Assembly: GCA_946902985.2 (NCBI GenBank)
Contig: OX336389.2
Coordinates: 339,238,444-339,302,443, forward strand
DNA length: 64,000 nucleotides
Source: Meconema thalassinum
Lineage: Eukaryota; Arthropoda; Insecta; Orthoptera; Tettigoniidae
Direction: 5' to 3'
Within the stretch, counting starts at the first letter, position 1. Every line of letters starts with the position of its first letter. A program made the position numbers and the translations under genes. The notes under the pieces are model-generated. The model was not told where the DNA came from and did not search any database. It saw only the letters and a list, made by a program, of their open reading frames with translations. This document shows positions 8,093 to 20,239 of the stretch, in pieces.

Positions 8093-10862
8093 TCACTCGA
8101 TCCTTCCATCGTGTTCTTGGGCGTCCTCTCGGGCGTTTTCCCGTGGGTTGAGATTGGTGGACTCTCTTAGGAAGGGATCCGTCCGCCTGTAAGATGTGTC
8201 CAAACCATTGTATTCGCCTCTGTCCCTATATTCGTCCAATGTGTGGCTTTCCAAACCTCTGGTACAGGTCTTCTTCCTTTCTTCTCTCCCATTTACCTTC
8301 CATGTTATTGTAGACGGGTCCATATATCTTTCGAAGTACCTTCCTTTCAAACGCACATATTTAATCTTCTGTCGTTGCTGATGTCGCCCAAGTTTCACAG
8401 CCGTATAAAAGTGCTGGCCTCACCAGTGCCGTGTACAGATGGACTTTGTTCTTCTGAGATAACAGACGAGATTTGAAGAGATTTTTCAGACTAAAGAACA
8501 CACGATTAGCACTTGTTATGCGTTGATGTACTTCTTTCGTCACTTCACTTTTGTTGGTTAATATTGAGCCCAGTTACTTGAACTCTTCAACTCGTTCGAA
8601 GGTATGTCCGTCTACAACAATGTAAGGAGGGAGAACTCAACGACGTGATACTCCAAGATATTTAGTTTTGTTCTCGTTCAACTACAGCCCAATTTTCTCT
8701 GCATTTTGGAGGAATCGGGAAGTATCAGCACACATTTGATCTAGATTGTCACCAAGGATCACAACATCGTCAGCAAATGCTAGAATTGTATCTGCTTCCA
8801 GCATCTCCATTTCTCTGGTTCGACAAGTGTCACGGCTTACGTTTTCCAAGGCACAGTTGAATAATACTGGCGCCGATGGATCTCCTTGTCTCAATCCATT
8901 TTGGATAGTGAAAGGTGGTGATAGTTGATTGCCAAACCGTACTTTAGAAGTTGACTGGGAGTAGCAAGCTGCAATTAGACGGATGTATTTCGATGGGATG
9001 CCAAGTTCCTCTAACGTTGCCCATAATGCGACGGGGTCAATGCTGTCATATGCTTGCCGAAAATCGATGAAGATGAGTTGTAGTTCCCAATCGAACTCAT
9101 AGAATTTTTCTATCAGCTGCCTCAAAGTAAATATGTGATCGATGGTAGACCTCCAGGGACGAACCCACATTGATATGTGCCTACAATTCCTTCAGCCAGT
9201 GGTTTCATTCGGTTTAACAGCAGATTTGTAAAAACTTTGTATCCAATTTCAAGAAGTGAAATTCCTCGGTAGTCGGATACTTTGGTAGCATCACCCTTCT
9301 TGAAGATGGGACATACAATTGCTCCCTTCCATTCTTCAGGAATTACTTCTGCTGCCCAGATGGTGGATATCAATCGTTTCAATGCAACCGTCAGTGCTTG
9401 CCCTCCCAAGCGAAGCATCTCAGCTGTGATACCACTACCTCCTGGGGCCTTGTTGGTCTTGAGTAGTTTTAGGGCAACCCTGATTTCTTCCTCTGATGGT
9501 TCAGGGACTTCTACTCTGTCAAAAAGGTCCCGCCTGAAATGTCACCGTCTGTGGAAAGTCCCGATTCAATAGGTTCTCAAAATGATTTTTAAATAGGTAT
9601 GCCTGCTCTTCTGGCGGTACCACTTCACCTGTCTCATTCGTTAGAACCAAAGTACGTTGTCGGTATACACATCTGGCAAATCTTGAGGCTTGGAAAAAGG
9701 AGCGTGATGACTTTGCTTCTTCTACTGCTTTCAGCAGTCCTTTATGGTGTTCCCGTTTCTTCTTTCTTATGAGTTTGTCCGTGTTACGCCTGGCTTCACA
9801 GTAGGCTACCCTTGCTTCTTCCGATAGTTTTTCTAACCACTGTATTCTCTTCGCTGAACTATTTCCAACAGATTCTCGACATTCTTCATCGAATCAAGGT
9901 TTACTTCTGTCTTTCGGATGGCAAGCAAGTTCTTCTTTTGCACTCTGTGACAATGCATTCCTCAACACCAACCATGTGTCTTCCACGTTGGTAGGGTTCT
10001 CCGATATTGGGAGGTATTCTGCAATTTTATCTTGATAGCGTTGTCTCACTTCTGCATCTTCCAACTTATCCTTGTCAAAGCGGGCCATCTTTTCAGGATT
10101 TCTTCGCCACTTGGTAGACAGTTTCAGACGTAGTTTTACTACCACCAAAAATGATCGTAATTCATATCTGCCCCGCGAAAGTATCGCACATGTTCGACAC
10201 TACCATGATGTCCTCGGTCAACAAGAACATGGTCGATCTGATTCATCGTATTTCCATCTGGGGACATCCAGGTAACTTTATGTACTACTTTGCGGGGAAA
10301 GTATGTACTTACGATGGTCCTTCTCCTAGTTTCGGCGAAGTTTATTAGTTTAATACCGTTCTCATTGCTTGTTTCGTAGATACTGTCAGGACCAATCGTT
10401 GGACGATACTGTTCTTCTCCTCCCACTTTGGCGTTGAAGTCTCCCATTATCAAGTGAATTGAATGTCTTGGTAGTCTGTCTACTACATTCTCTAGTTCCG
10501 GGTAGAAATCGTTCTTTGTTTCCTCGTCAGCATCCTCTGATGGAGCATGACAGTTCACTAGGCAGATCTTATATGATTTAGCGTTTAAAATCATCCAACA
10601 GATGCGGTCATTTACTGGAGCCCATTTTTTGACAGCCGATATCATTTTATTGTGAACAGCAAATCCAACCCCCGAAGTCCAGGCCTGACTTTGCTCATTG
10701 CTGTTAAAGAGCGTATAGCTATCCCCAATCTTCATAACGCCCTCAGAAAGTCTTGGTTCTTGAACTGCTGTCACTAGGCATTGATATTTACCTAGTTCTT
10801 CTCCAAGTTGTTTCATTCCCCCTGTCATGATTGACTTGACATTCCATGTTCCAATTCTAAAT
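8093..10862 (-). pseudogene. RTE endonuclease-reverse transcriptase ORF, multiply broken
   Basis: Endonuclease (10139-10862) starts with 'RIGTWNVKSI' and carries 'QEPRLSE', 'NCHAPSEDAD', 'MGDFNAKVGG' and 'NQIDHVLVD', the APE-type active-site blocks. The RT follows: 9122-9418 ('RGISLLEIGYKV'), 8682-9170 ('FRQAYDSIDP', 'NGLRQGDPSAPVLFN', 'FADDVVILGD'), then thumb and C-terminal pieces 8361-8543 ('LLYGCETW') and 8093-8398. Frameshifts separate at least five pieces. The catalytic FADD is intact. It would nick DNA and prime cDNA synthesis in an active element. Confidence 0.8.
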
Positions 10863-10953
10863 CCAGAGAATCCATTTACGTATCCATTTTATCAACATTT
10901 TGATCTGTCCGGCTTTTCCTTTGCTTTTTTCCTTAACCAGGCTTTTTTTTACG

Positions 10954-10977
10954 GAGGATGGGGGTTGGCCCATCCTC
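10954..10977. other. Hairpin in the RTE 5' leader
   Basis: A perfect 9-bp stem gaggatggg / cccatcctc with loop ggttgg. It sits in the leader about 90 bp upstream of the endonuclease. Confidence 0.5.
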
Positions 10978-11520
10978 TAACCCTCCTCCTTTCTCATCCG
11001 GGCTTGGGACCGGCAATCGCGGAGTTATATGAAAGCATTACTGATTTTTTAAAAATGATGCGTGGACCTACGTAAGTGGTGTAACAGTGAAACCCGAGGC
11101 AAGTGCAGAAAACGCGGCCGAAGTGGCCACGTGGAATTTGGGGGATAGTAAGGCCATGTCAGATGTACTCCTAGGAATCTCTTCAACCGAGTTAAAACAA
11201 GTGAAAAATTGTGCGACTTCTCTGGCAAGAGTTGGAAACCTTGTACCAGGCCAAAGGCCCTGCAAGAAATGCTAACCTACTAAAACAAGTAGTGCTTCAA
11301 CGCATGAACAACGACGACGACGTTCGTGATCATCTGCGAAGATTCTTCGACGCCGTTGACAGTCTCAGTGATATGCAAGTGCCGATAAACGATGACATTT
11401 TGTCAATATTGTTGCTATACAGTTTACCGGCGAGTTTCGACAGTTTTCAAATCGTGATAGAGGCACGCGACGAACTACCCGATCCCAATACACTGCGCAT
11501 AAAAATAGTCGAAGAAAGTT

Positions 11521-11755
11521 ATGAGCGGTCGAGAAATCGACAAACTTGTGTGCAGAACGCAATGTTGGCGCAGAAATAGAACAATCACAAAACCAGTATC
11601 AACCGCAAATCACATCAGGAATCGCTGCCTAACTGCTGCACTGAATGGGAGCACCCCCTTGTAAGCTCGGATGGGGACTTTCAGGATTTTGGTTCGTTAG
11701 TGTACTGTTTGATGAGCGATCGAGAAATCGACAAACTTGTGTGCAGAACGCAATG
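11521..11755 (+). repeat. 44-bp direct repeat at the copia deletion junction
   Basis: 11521-11564 and 11712-11755 are identical except for one base. They flank 147 bp of unrelated sequence. The second copy leads straight into the integrase C-terminus, so zinc knuckle, protease and integrase core are missing at this point. Confidence 0.85.
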
Positions 11756-13817
11756 GTTTGAATAGAACCAAGAGCACAGGCAAATTTGAACCACGTGCCC
11801 GAAAGGGTGTGTTCCTGGGCTTCGCTACAGATTCCAAGATCTACAGAGTTTGGATCCCTGAGGAACATCTAGTGGAGATTTCGCGCGATGTCCAGTTTCT
11901 GAAAGAGCCTCCAAAGGTAGATGGTCAACATTATGAAGACTTCCACCCAGAGAAGATGGCCGACATTAGGAGGACTGTCGATGATCTGAGCCTTGACAAG
12001 AGATCAGAGGAGCATGTGTCAACGATGGAAACACTCGTCGTTATGATGAACAGGAATCATTCGACCAGTGTTCAAGTTCAGCAAGACGATATACAACCAA
12101 ATGTGACAGATTCAAACGACGAACCAGACTTCTTGGGCTTCGATGTGGATCTGTTCCAGCTGAGGTTACAATGTCGAAACGCAGGCCGGGTAGGCATAAG
12201 AAAGTTCTCACAGGAAAACCAAGCAGACCTAGGAAGAACCAGGTTACTGAAGAGGAAGTGGGAGATCACCCGAACCTTGCGTGCATAGCAGAGGTTCCCA
12301 TTAATTCCGCAATCTCCGGTCCCGATGGAGAAAAGTGGATGCAAGCGATGGCCGACGAGTTTTCCTCGATACTGAAAAACGATACCTTGGACTTGGTGGA
12401 ACGTCCGAAGAATTGTTCAACTGTCGGGAGTCGGATATTTTTTAGAAACAAGTACGGCACTGATGGTTCTATTGCTAAACGGAGAACTAGGGTTGTCGCA
12501 AGAGGATTTTCTCAATGTCCTGGCATAGATTACGGTGAAACCTATGCTCCCGTAGCGCGACTCAGTTCTATCCGCCTTGTTATGGCTCATGCAGTTCAGC
12601 GTGGCATGCATGTGCGACAGTTGGACGTCCACTGCCTTCCTAAATGGCATTGCTGACGAAGAGATTTGGTTGGAGATTCCAATTTACACTGAAACAATTT
12701 TGAAGTTCATCATTGAAAGGAAGTATGGGACTGAAGACGTAATCGACAAGTCCAAGAAGATGTTATCCATGCGACTGAAGGGAAACAAAGTATGCCGCAT
12801 CAAGAAAGTGCTCTACGGATTCAAGCAGGCTGGACACTGCTGGTACCAGCGTTTGGATCAAGAATTACGGAAGTTTGGAGCAAAGTCAACTTTCGCGTCT
12901 ACACGATGACTACGGGGATTGACCGGCTGGCAATTATCGTTTATGTTGATGACATTATTGTTCTATGTCAGAACCTCAGTAGAATCAATGAGCTCGATGG
13001 ATTCCTGAAGTCCTTCGAAATTAACGATATGGGCGACGTATCATACTGTTTAGGAATTGAATTCACTCACACTGATTCAACCATCACCATGAATCAACGG
13101 GGATACATCCTGGACATACTCGATCGCTTCGAAATATCATCATGCTGACCAGTCAACACACACCTTGATCCATGAGCAAAGCTATCGAAGAAGATACTTG
13201 GGCCATCGACGATGGAGAGAAGCCACCGTACCGTGAACTCGTCGGTGCACTTATGTACCTGTCCGTTGGGACACGCCCGGAGATATCTCATGCAACCAGT
13301 GTCTTAAGTCAGTTCAATGACTGTTTTGGTACCAGTCATTGGCAGGCCGCAAAATGTGTGCTACGTTACCTGAAGGGAACACTGGACTTGGGCATCACCT
13401 TCAAAGCGAGACGGGGTGGTCTAGTCGGTTATGTCGACGCCGACTGGGCTGCCTGCATTGATGATAGGAGGTCCTTCACAATGAGCGGAGGTCCTGTTTC
13501 CCGGGAGTTAAGAAAGCAGCGCACAGTTGCACTTTCCTCTACATACAGAATCTGAGTATATGGCTCTCAGCGATGCTTCCAAGGAGGCAATAAACCTGCA
13601 GCGACTGTCTGAGGAGATTGGTAATAGCCCACTCCCAGCGATTAATCTTCATATTGACAATCAGGGAGCACTGAAATTGGCAGAGAACCCAGTGTTCCAT
13701 TCACGCACAAAACACATTCATGTGCGTCATCACTTCCTGAGGGAAGCTCTGTCTGCGGATGAAATCGACCTGGAGTATCTCTCGACGGAAGAGATGCCAG
13801 CAGATGTGCTTACCTAG
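11737..13817 (+). pseudogene. Copia Pol remnant: integrase tail, RT and RNase H
   Basis: The first piece (11737-12288) has 'GVFLGFATDSK' of the integrase C-terminus. RT pieces (12171-12656, 12577-12909, 12792-13148) contain 'WMQAMADEFSS', 'RLVARGFSQ'-like 'RVVARGFSQCPGIDY', 'VLYGFKQAGHCWY' and the catalytic 'YVDDIIV'. RNase H (13172-13817) has 'YVDADWA', 'TESEYMALS' and 'HIDNQGAL', giving its acidic residues, and ends with 'EEMPADVLT' and a TAG near 13817. At least five frame breaks separate these pieces. Protease and integrase catalytic core are absent. Confidence 0.85.
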
Positions 13818-13888
13818 GATCAAGCATTGGAACTGTTTGGACCACCTCGGCCTCAAGATGTGTGAACTCTTCGGGCGATCATCACTTT

Positions 13889-14111
13889 AAGAGGGGGGTG
13901 TTGGATATTATTCAAATTGAGCCGCTCTCTAGTGCTGCCACCTAGCGGACTTTGGCAAGCAGCCATTTTGTATTTACTTCGTGTTGGACACCGAACTTGT
14001 GCGGACGCATGCATATGCATTGTATGGTTCTCTTACTTTGTTACGTTTAATAAACCTCCACTTAAGTAACGTGCGTCTTATTTCACCTCGCAATCTATAT
14101 TTTCATTAACA
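13889..14111 (+). repeat. Copia polypurine tract and 3' LTR
   Basis: A polypurine tract 'aagagggggg' (13889-13898) precedes the LTR. The LTR runs from tgttggatat (13899) to cattaaca (14111), 213 bp, with the TG...CA ends usual for LTRs. A polyadenylation signal aataaa is at 14049-14054. Confidence 0.8.
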
Positions 14112-14320
14112 ATTTCCTCTCACATAATATCGATATTATAAGCAATCACGTATGGACTTAGATCATAAATCCAATAGATGGCTGATGACGCCACGTTGTT
14201 GAAACCAACATCTCGATCAGCCGACTAAAGGGAACTGCGGGTAGTTTAGAGCACTGAAATACTACACGTGATGATAGAATTGGGTTATTTAAAGTGAGTT
14301 CTATTCATTACTAAGTCAGA

Positions 14321-14391
14321 ATGGTGTATTACTGTGTCGCGTATGGATGTAAGGAGACGTTTAAAAAAGGATCGGGCATTTCTTTCTATAC
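14321..14391 (+). pseudogene. THAP-domain first exon fragment
   Basis: ATG 14321 opens MVYYCVAYGCKETFKKGSGI followed by SFYT. The spacing Cys-x4-Cys and 'GSGISF' match the start of the THAP C2CH zinc finger, a DNA-binding domain of host factors and P-type transposases. A consensus donor gtatgt follows at 14392. The frame reads on to a stop only ~25 codons later if unspliced. No later exon was found, so the gene is partial or dead. Confidence 0.5.
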
Positions 14392-15251
14392 GTATGTTAA
14401 TTCATTGCTAAATAACCCTAAAATTCATGACTTAATTACTTGCATTTATTTAGCCTACGTTTCCTCTTAACTCCGAAACATGAAAAAATAAATAAACATG
14501 GAAATGCTGGAATTTATTATAAATTATTATAATTTACCCTATCCCTTACTCCACTGAACAGGCCTGTATTTATGCTCGAAGGTATCAAGTATTTACATGT
14601 CCATAGGCTAGACGTTTTTCTTGGTGTTTTGTTGAGACTGCTAGTAAATGCATCTCTGAACATAAAAATGCTTTATGTCCCTATGCTGGATTAAATGTAG
14701 CGTGGACTACACGATGCAGTCGTCAATCATGTTCAGTGTCAAATTACAGGTTATGCTACAGATGTGACGGTGTAGTATTCGATAATAAATATTAAACGTA
14801 ATTTATGGACAGTGCGTTTGGTTGAGGGAATTTTGAGATTCTTCTAGGATAGACTACATTGCATCCCTAAATTAGTCAATTCTTCGTAGAATTTCAAAAT
14901 TCTGGGTTATTTTTGCGAAGGTTTCTATGATTCATGGAAAATGGAATTTAAAAACAGTTCATTGATTAAAATATTTTCCTATGTAGCAAATGTAATGCAT
15001 AGTTGTTAAAAACCAACGCTTACTAAATCGATAGACTTCCTTATTTCCATTTGCCCATGTTGTTTTGTTCACTTTCATAAAATACTGAAGTGGAAAGGTA
15101 ACGATAAATGAGAGCACATCGTACGATAAAATGTTCTTACGTACCGGTATTAAAATTATCCAAAATACATTTTCTAATGATGAAAAATAATTTGGGAAAT
15201 GATGCAGTAAGTTAATAGATTGAACTTGTTTGGAGCTTTCGGACCAGCTAG

Positions 15252-15613
15252 ACAAACACAATTCTGTTCAAAAATCAGTAGGCCTAATTCAGAGTTGGAT
15301 TTGTTATTAAGTATTTACAAGAGGGGATCCTGGATGTATGAGTATTACGGAACACGACAGCCACTTTTTATACAAACACAATTCTGTTCAAAAATCAGTA
15401 GGCCTAATTCTCAGAGTTGGATTTGTTATTAATTATTTACAAGATGGGATCCTGGATGTATGAGTATTACGGAACACGACAGCCACTTTTTATACAAACA
15501 CAATTCTGTTCAAAAATCGGTAGGCCTAATTCTCAGAGTTGGATTTGTTATTAATTATTTACAAGATGGGATCCTGGATGTATGAGTATTACGGAACACG
15601 ACAGCCACTTTTA
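15252..15613 (+). repeat. Tandem repeat, three copies of ~121 bp
   Basis: Copies begin at 15252, 15372 and 15494 with 'acaaacacaattctgttc' and end with 'acgacagccactttt'. Copies differ by a few bases and a 2-bp indel (aattcag versus aattctcag). Period is 120-122 bp. No coding role is seen. Confidence 0.95.
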
Positions 15614-15806
15614 ACACCAAATATGTTACATTCTTAAGCTTTGCTACCTTCCGGTACGTGAAGAAACATGCGATACTTTTCCCAATGCCGTATAAATTAC
15701 GAAAATGTGTGTTTAAACCCTCATTAAAAATCATTTTCCCACATACTCCTATAACCTTCCATTACGAGGTCCTCTACCCTTTAATCAGCTGATCGAGATA
15801 TTGGTT

Positions 15807-17300
15807 TCACGTCACAGTACAGGCGCACTGTGGCAATGCGCATTCTATTGTATTTATGCTCGAAGCGTATGGATATGTTGATACCAATGCATCTTTTCAG
15901 TTTATTTAGTTACCGGTACTGTTTTCCATTTTTGTTTGTTGTTAATATCGCATATTTTCAATAGTATTTGCAATTTTGTTTATTGTGCTAAAAATATAAT
16001 TAAATAGTTTTTATGCAAAGAGAGTGTTAATTTAATTATTGCTTTTTATGAATAATAATTGAAATATAATTTATAATAATCTACACAACTATGAATGGAC
16101 CCCCCCCCCCCCCGAAAGAAATCCTGCGTACCCCACTGGGTATGAGTTTTTTTTTTCTTTAAATTTATCAGCATTAAGTTGTTGCATTTTAACACCCTTA
16201 CAAGCCATTGGACTGCGCCGGAATGTATCCCACATTTTGAAGGGATGCTTTATGGTTGAGCAAACATGTGTTCTGATCAAACGGTACTCAGTTGTCCTCA
16301 GTTTTGAGATAATAAATGAAGAGCAACAAAGTAAACAAACAAAGTTAGCAAAGCAGAGAGGGTTGCCAATATTGAGACTTTCACTTTCTCTGTTTTGTGT
16401 TGTCCCTTCATGTGAAATTGACTGGATCACTCTAAAGTCAGTCTTCTCTAATGTTGTTCAGAATTCAATAATAGTCTCTTCATTGAGAATTTAGTATAGC
16501 TCTACATGAATGGTTAAATGCTCCCACTTATTGAGATATGAATCTCATTCTATTTTAGGTCCTACATAGGTCAAGTGTGAGTTGCATTGTGGACCAAGTG
16601 GGGAGACAGCAGAAGAGGGGGAGGAGGTCTAATGTTAGAATGTGCCATGCCAGACATCTCATTGTTTGTTTCCTCAGCTTGCCTTTACTCTTTCTGGGAA
16701 TTCTCAAACTACAGCATATGCTGAGCAAGCTCACTATCTTAGTCTCATTCTTCTCTTCTGACTGCTATGTGACACATTGCTCTTTAACATTACGGTTTGC
16801 GGTAATTCTCACTGTTCTCAATACTGTACACATGATGCATGGTTAAACAAATATTTATTGAATGAGTCATGGCTAATTTATTTTTATTAATAAAAAGGAA
16901 ATGTTTAAATTAATTTATCTGCAATATGGGCACAACACCCAGGTGGCAGAATCTGCAAATATTCACTCAAATTTTAATTTATCCAAAAATTAAGTCATTT
17001 CAAAGAAACCAAAGGCCCATTTGTCACCAACAAACTAAGAAATAGTTTTTTATAAGGATTAGAAAAAGATAAATTCCAAATAAAATGTTATCACAAGCTA
17101 GACTACCAATTTCAGTTCCCTATCTTATGCATAGTCCTAAATATTTTGTATGTCAATAACTAAGACTGCAGCCCATCAGAAATGGCCCATATTTATGTGG
17201 CGAATGATAAGCAAAACAGACAGATTATGTTTGATCCCTTCAGCTAGAACAGTCAACTAAGCTACCCTTATGATGCAGTTGCCCAGATGTATCCAATGAT
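15807..17300. other. Unassigned DNA
   Basis: Holds a poly-C run (16099-16113) followed by 'gaaagaaatcctgcgtaccc', AT-rich sequence and several short open frames (for example 16577-16846) without recognisable similarity or codon signal. The phrase tgtatttatgctcgaag at 15849-15865 repeats one at 14566-14582. Confidence 0.4.
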
Positions 17301-17313
17301 CCTATATATATCA

Positions 17314-17508
17314 AAAAAGGAAGATTGTAGTTTTACGTGACTGCGAGTCTTGTGATTATGAGCCACGGGACCTCCTTTTTACGTGGAATCCGAACCACAG
17401 GACATGGCATTTCACTTCGAAAATCTCACATGCATTGACCGGGAATCGAACCCGGACCGCCTTGGTGAGAGGCATACAGCTAGACCGCTGAGCCACCTCG
17501 CCCCCTCA
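17314..17508 (-). mobile_element. SINE-2, reverse, near full length
   Basis: The tRNA-like head is at the right (read leftward: gggcgaggtggctcagcggt, then ggttcgattcc B box). The body has 'tccacgtaaaaaggaggtcc'. A perfect 13-bp TSD cctatatatatca is at 17301-17313 and 17509-17521. Confidence 0.9.
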
Positions 17509-17521
17509 CCTATATATATCA

Positions 17522-18835
17522 CAAGAACACTATATATAGGTATCTCAGTTATTGAACAACATTGATAATACATTTTCTTCCCTGTATAACAACTCATCAT
17601 TACAGTTAACCAATAGATGTTGCCTTTTACCACCCTTCTCCATACATAGGAACCAATAGCAATAGCTGTGTGTGTCACATTATTTACAGTACTTTAAGTG
17701 TGCAGAGTAAGTAATTGTGCTAAATTGCAATTGTTTCAGGAATATACTTAATCCTTATCACCTCCTATTTTCTTCCTATTCGAAGTGCAAAATGGCACAC
17801 TGGATTTGAGCAGTGACGTTCAGACCATAGTTTATAATTTACCCCAGCATTTTACAATTTCATCAACAAACACTCCAAACAACGTAGGAATTCAGTATAT
17901 TAACCCCGACTACTTAAAATAATTGAAACTTCGTTGGCCTAAACGTATCACTGGGAGAAACACATGCATTATACCTACTGCACAGCTAATTTTTAATCGC
18001 GCCTATCATTGAGGGCGAGTGTGCTCTATCAGCAACAAGAGGAAATTTTTCAATTACACCGCAGGCATGGGTTCACTAACTGGCCGGTATAGAGCGCAGC
18101 TCGCATCTAGTAGGCCGTGGTTAGCTCCGGCATAGTTCAACTGGTTGCTAGTAGATGTCACTCGTGCAGATCCGATGTTGCTTTAATTAAATATATATTT
18201 TCCATTGCAAAATGCACAATATAACGCTCAATTTTATAACGTCTCAGTTATCAAAAAAACAATAAATATAAAAGAATCAAGCAAAAAGATACAACTCTGA
18301 TAGGATTTAAACCCCGGCCAGTCGGGTGAAAGACCAAAGCTCTAACCACAAAGCCAAACAAGTCCACCCAATTTTTACATTATCAATTGATTTATATACA
18401 ACGTCTTACCAAATAATGACTTTGACTATACGATTTCTTCACTGGAGTATATATCCATTATAACCCATTTCATACAAAGTTCATATTATCTCTATCAGTA
18501 GGCTATATTGCATGCAACATACTCAAATGAGTGAAATATAGGTCAGAATGAGAGATCAGCTGCCATCGTGTCTTGTATAACTGCCTCAGAACTAATTGAC
18601 CCTTGTGAAAATCTAGTAGGAAGCTGAAGAGAGGGTCTGCTTTTCTCAGCCTGCTGGGTGGTGTCCGCTGCGTCACCCGCCAGTCCTCAGAAGTACACTC
18701 TGTTCCCGCAGCAACTGTCACTCACTCACGATAACAACCATTATTTATTTCACTCGTTACAAACTGTATTAGAGATGATTAGAAAAATGACACTAATACG
18801 TGTGATGGAATAATATAGTAACGAAAATAGTATGT
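17522..18835. other. Unassigned DNA with a tRNA-like SINE fragment
   Basis: No gene seen. Near 18295-18360 the reverse strand reads a tRNA-like segment with A-box-like tgtggttagag and B-box-like ggtttaaatcc, most likely the head of a further SINE. ORF-like stretches such as 18503-18721 show no family signal. Confidence 0.4.
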
Positions 18836-19201
18836 CTATATATTGTAGTTCAGCACTGTACTATTAATAATCAACCATTCTTTCTGCGTGTTGTGGTATG
18901 ATGCGTTGTCAATAACAAGCACTGAGTTGCGTTCCAAATTATGGGTCAACTTCTGTTTTAACCAACGAATATAATATTCACTGTTCATGTCTTTGTAGTA
19001 GACCTCATTTCTTTTATGTGACTTGTAAATAAGTAGCACGTTGGGAACAACTGGCTGACTGTACCTCTCTGTTATAAATCTGTCACAAGAAGCAGCCTTT
19101 CTCCCTTCACGCCCTCTCGCCCCTTCAAAACCCTTAGCCGCATTGCAAGCTGTCATTGAACTTGAGGTAGGCCCGGTGGCCAGCTTCACTTTCTCACTCA
19201 C
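18836..19201 (-). pseudogene. Tc1/mariner-superfamily transposase fragment
   Basis: The 121-codon frame contains 'PNVLLIYKSHKR', 'YYKDMNSEYYIRWLKQKL' and 'SVLVIDNASYHNTQ'. The Asp of 'IDNASYH' is the second catalytic residue of DDE/D transposases of the IS630/Tc1-mariner type. The first Asp and the C-terminal Asp/Glu are not present. A related copy in three pieces lies at 36600-40431. Fragment only; it ends by an early stop after 'STVLNYNI'. Confidence 0.6.
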
Positions 19202-19534
19202 GGGCCAATTTGTTCCGAGGGACTTATAACCGAGACGGCTCAGCTTTTTAACGTCACCTCTGCACTATAATATTACAATATAAACTTTTAATTGCGAACG
19301 GGCCACGTCCTTTAGAACAGTTTTAACGATTCTCGGTTCGATAATCGGAAATGGTGGGTCCCATGTTATGGAAAATAGTAGGTACTTACCTTTTGGAACT
19401 CTGCGGCCTACTTGAAATTTGGACAGCCCTCTAAGGAATGGAGCTGCATCACGCCCGTAAGTTGGATCGTATTCTATGTGTGGATGTTCGTTGCAGAATT
19501 TAAACTTTCTAAGTACATTTAAGACATTGTGATA

Positions 19535-20239
19535 CATTAAAACATGCCTTCAACAGACCCTTCATTAAACGGAAACTTGTCTTAATCGGAAATATCTGAC
19601 GGTCCCGTGACCTTGGGGGCGAAAAGCGTGTTGTATTCCCTTCATTAAGCGGTAACTGTTTTACGCGGATAACGGAAATCAAAATACGCATTTTAACGAA
19701 AAATGTCCAAGTTTTGGAATGCAGTGTGTAAAAAATTTCTGACACCTGTGAATGTCTATCTTGTCTGCTGTAACAATCGATTCTGTAGCTAACAAGGAAT
19801 GCGTAAATAGGTCTTCCTCCTTTTGTTCTCCAACTTACACGTTAAAGTGTACGGCTAATTGCCTGTTTCTTAAGCTTTTCCCAATGCTCGTTTCAATGAG
19901 CTGTCGATCAAAAAATGCTTAGAATTCAGCCTTTAACTGAGCACTTCACAACTTACATTACTGGCATAGTTCGGCAGTAGTCACTATGGCTTCGAAAGCA
20001 AGTTTTTTCTTGATCTTAACACGAGAGTTGAAGTGATACAGTTCTTAGCAGAAATATGTGAATACAACACTGAGTAAGGTGTGTGCACCATTTTATTGTT
20101 TCTCAGTATGTCCATTATCTGTATGTCCTTGGTTTACCAGTAATTATTTTAGCACAGGCTATCTCCGTTAACCAGAAATCCATCTTTAACGAAAGAATTT
20201 TCGAGACCCCTTTGATTCCGTTGAATGCAGGTTTTACTG
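19535..20239. mobile_element. pogo/Tigger-like MITE
   Basis: The right end, read inward on the reverse strand, is cagtaaaacctgcattcaac. The left end is the decayed match cattaaaacatgccttcaac. Both are flanked by TA (19533-19534, 20240-20241), the target of Tc1/mariner and pogo elements. The inside has 'taagcggtaact' and 'aacggaaat' blocks typical of pogo-type termini, and no transposase. Length is 705 bp. Confidence 0.7.

Larger units (their letters stand above)
7815..11022 (-). mobile_element. RTE-clade LINE, reverse strand, nested in copia gag
   Basis: The 3' end lies at the left with a (ATG)n microsatellite tail (catcatcat... 7814-7835), typical of RTE elements. Endonuclease and RT are read leftward. 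The 5' leader (about 10865-11022) carries a short hairpin. The insertion separates the two parts of copia gag. I could not define a clear TSD. Length of about 3.2 kb is full length for RTE. Confidence 0.8.
7748..11579 (+). pseudogene. Copia Gag (UBN2 type), split by an RTE insertion
   Basis: The gene opens MVSSAITCIEMLSKDNFDTW at 7748, the conserved start of copia Gag ('NFDTW'). It is cut by the RTE element (7815 to about 11022) and resumes with 'AWTYVSG' near 11061. The rest reads as the UBN2 Gag core, with a one-base shift near 11220 before 'RLLWQELETLYQAKGP'. It ends at 11579, within the region where the zinc knuckle should follow. Gag forms the particle of the retrotransposon. The segment 11211-11579 alone is an open 122-codon frame. 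Confidence 0.75.
7639..14111 (+). mobile_element. Ty1/copia LTR retrotransposon, defective
   Basis: Gag (from 7748), RT with YVDD, RNase H, polypurine tract and a 213-bp 3' LTR are in copia order. Only the last 29 bp of the 5' LTR survive (7639-7667). The gag gene holds a nested 3.2-kb RTE LINE in reverse, and a deletion removes the region between gag and the integrase C-terminus. The element cannot be active. Confidence 0.85.
14203..15806. mobile_element. Possible P-like transposon between ~33-bp inverted repeats
   Basis: The segment from 14203 ('gaaaccaacatctcgatcag') is matched in inverse at 15776-15806 ('ctgatcgagatattggtttc'), about 33 bp with a few mismatches. A THAP-type coding exon starts 90 bp inside the left repeat, as in P-element-like transposons. 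No DDE core is visible in the 1.5 kb between. The TSD is not clear. Alternative: a chance-preserved pair from a larger repeat. Confidence 0.4.

Noticed and set aside
7800..11060. Target-site duplication for the reverse RTE in copia gag
   Set aside because: Short similarities at the junctions (gaaac/gaaag) are too weak to call.
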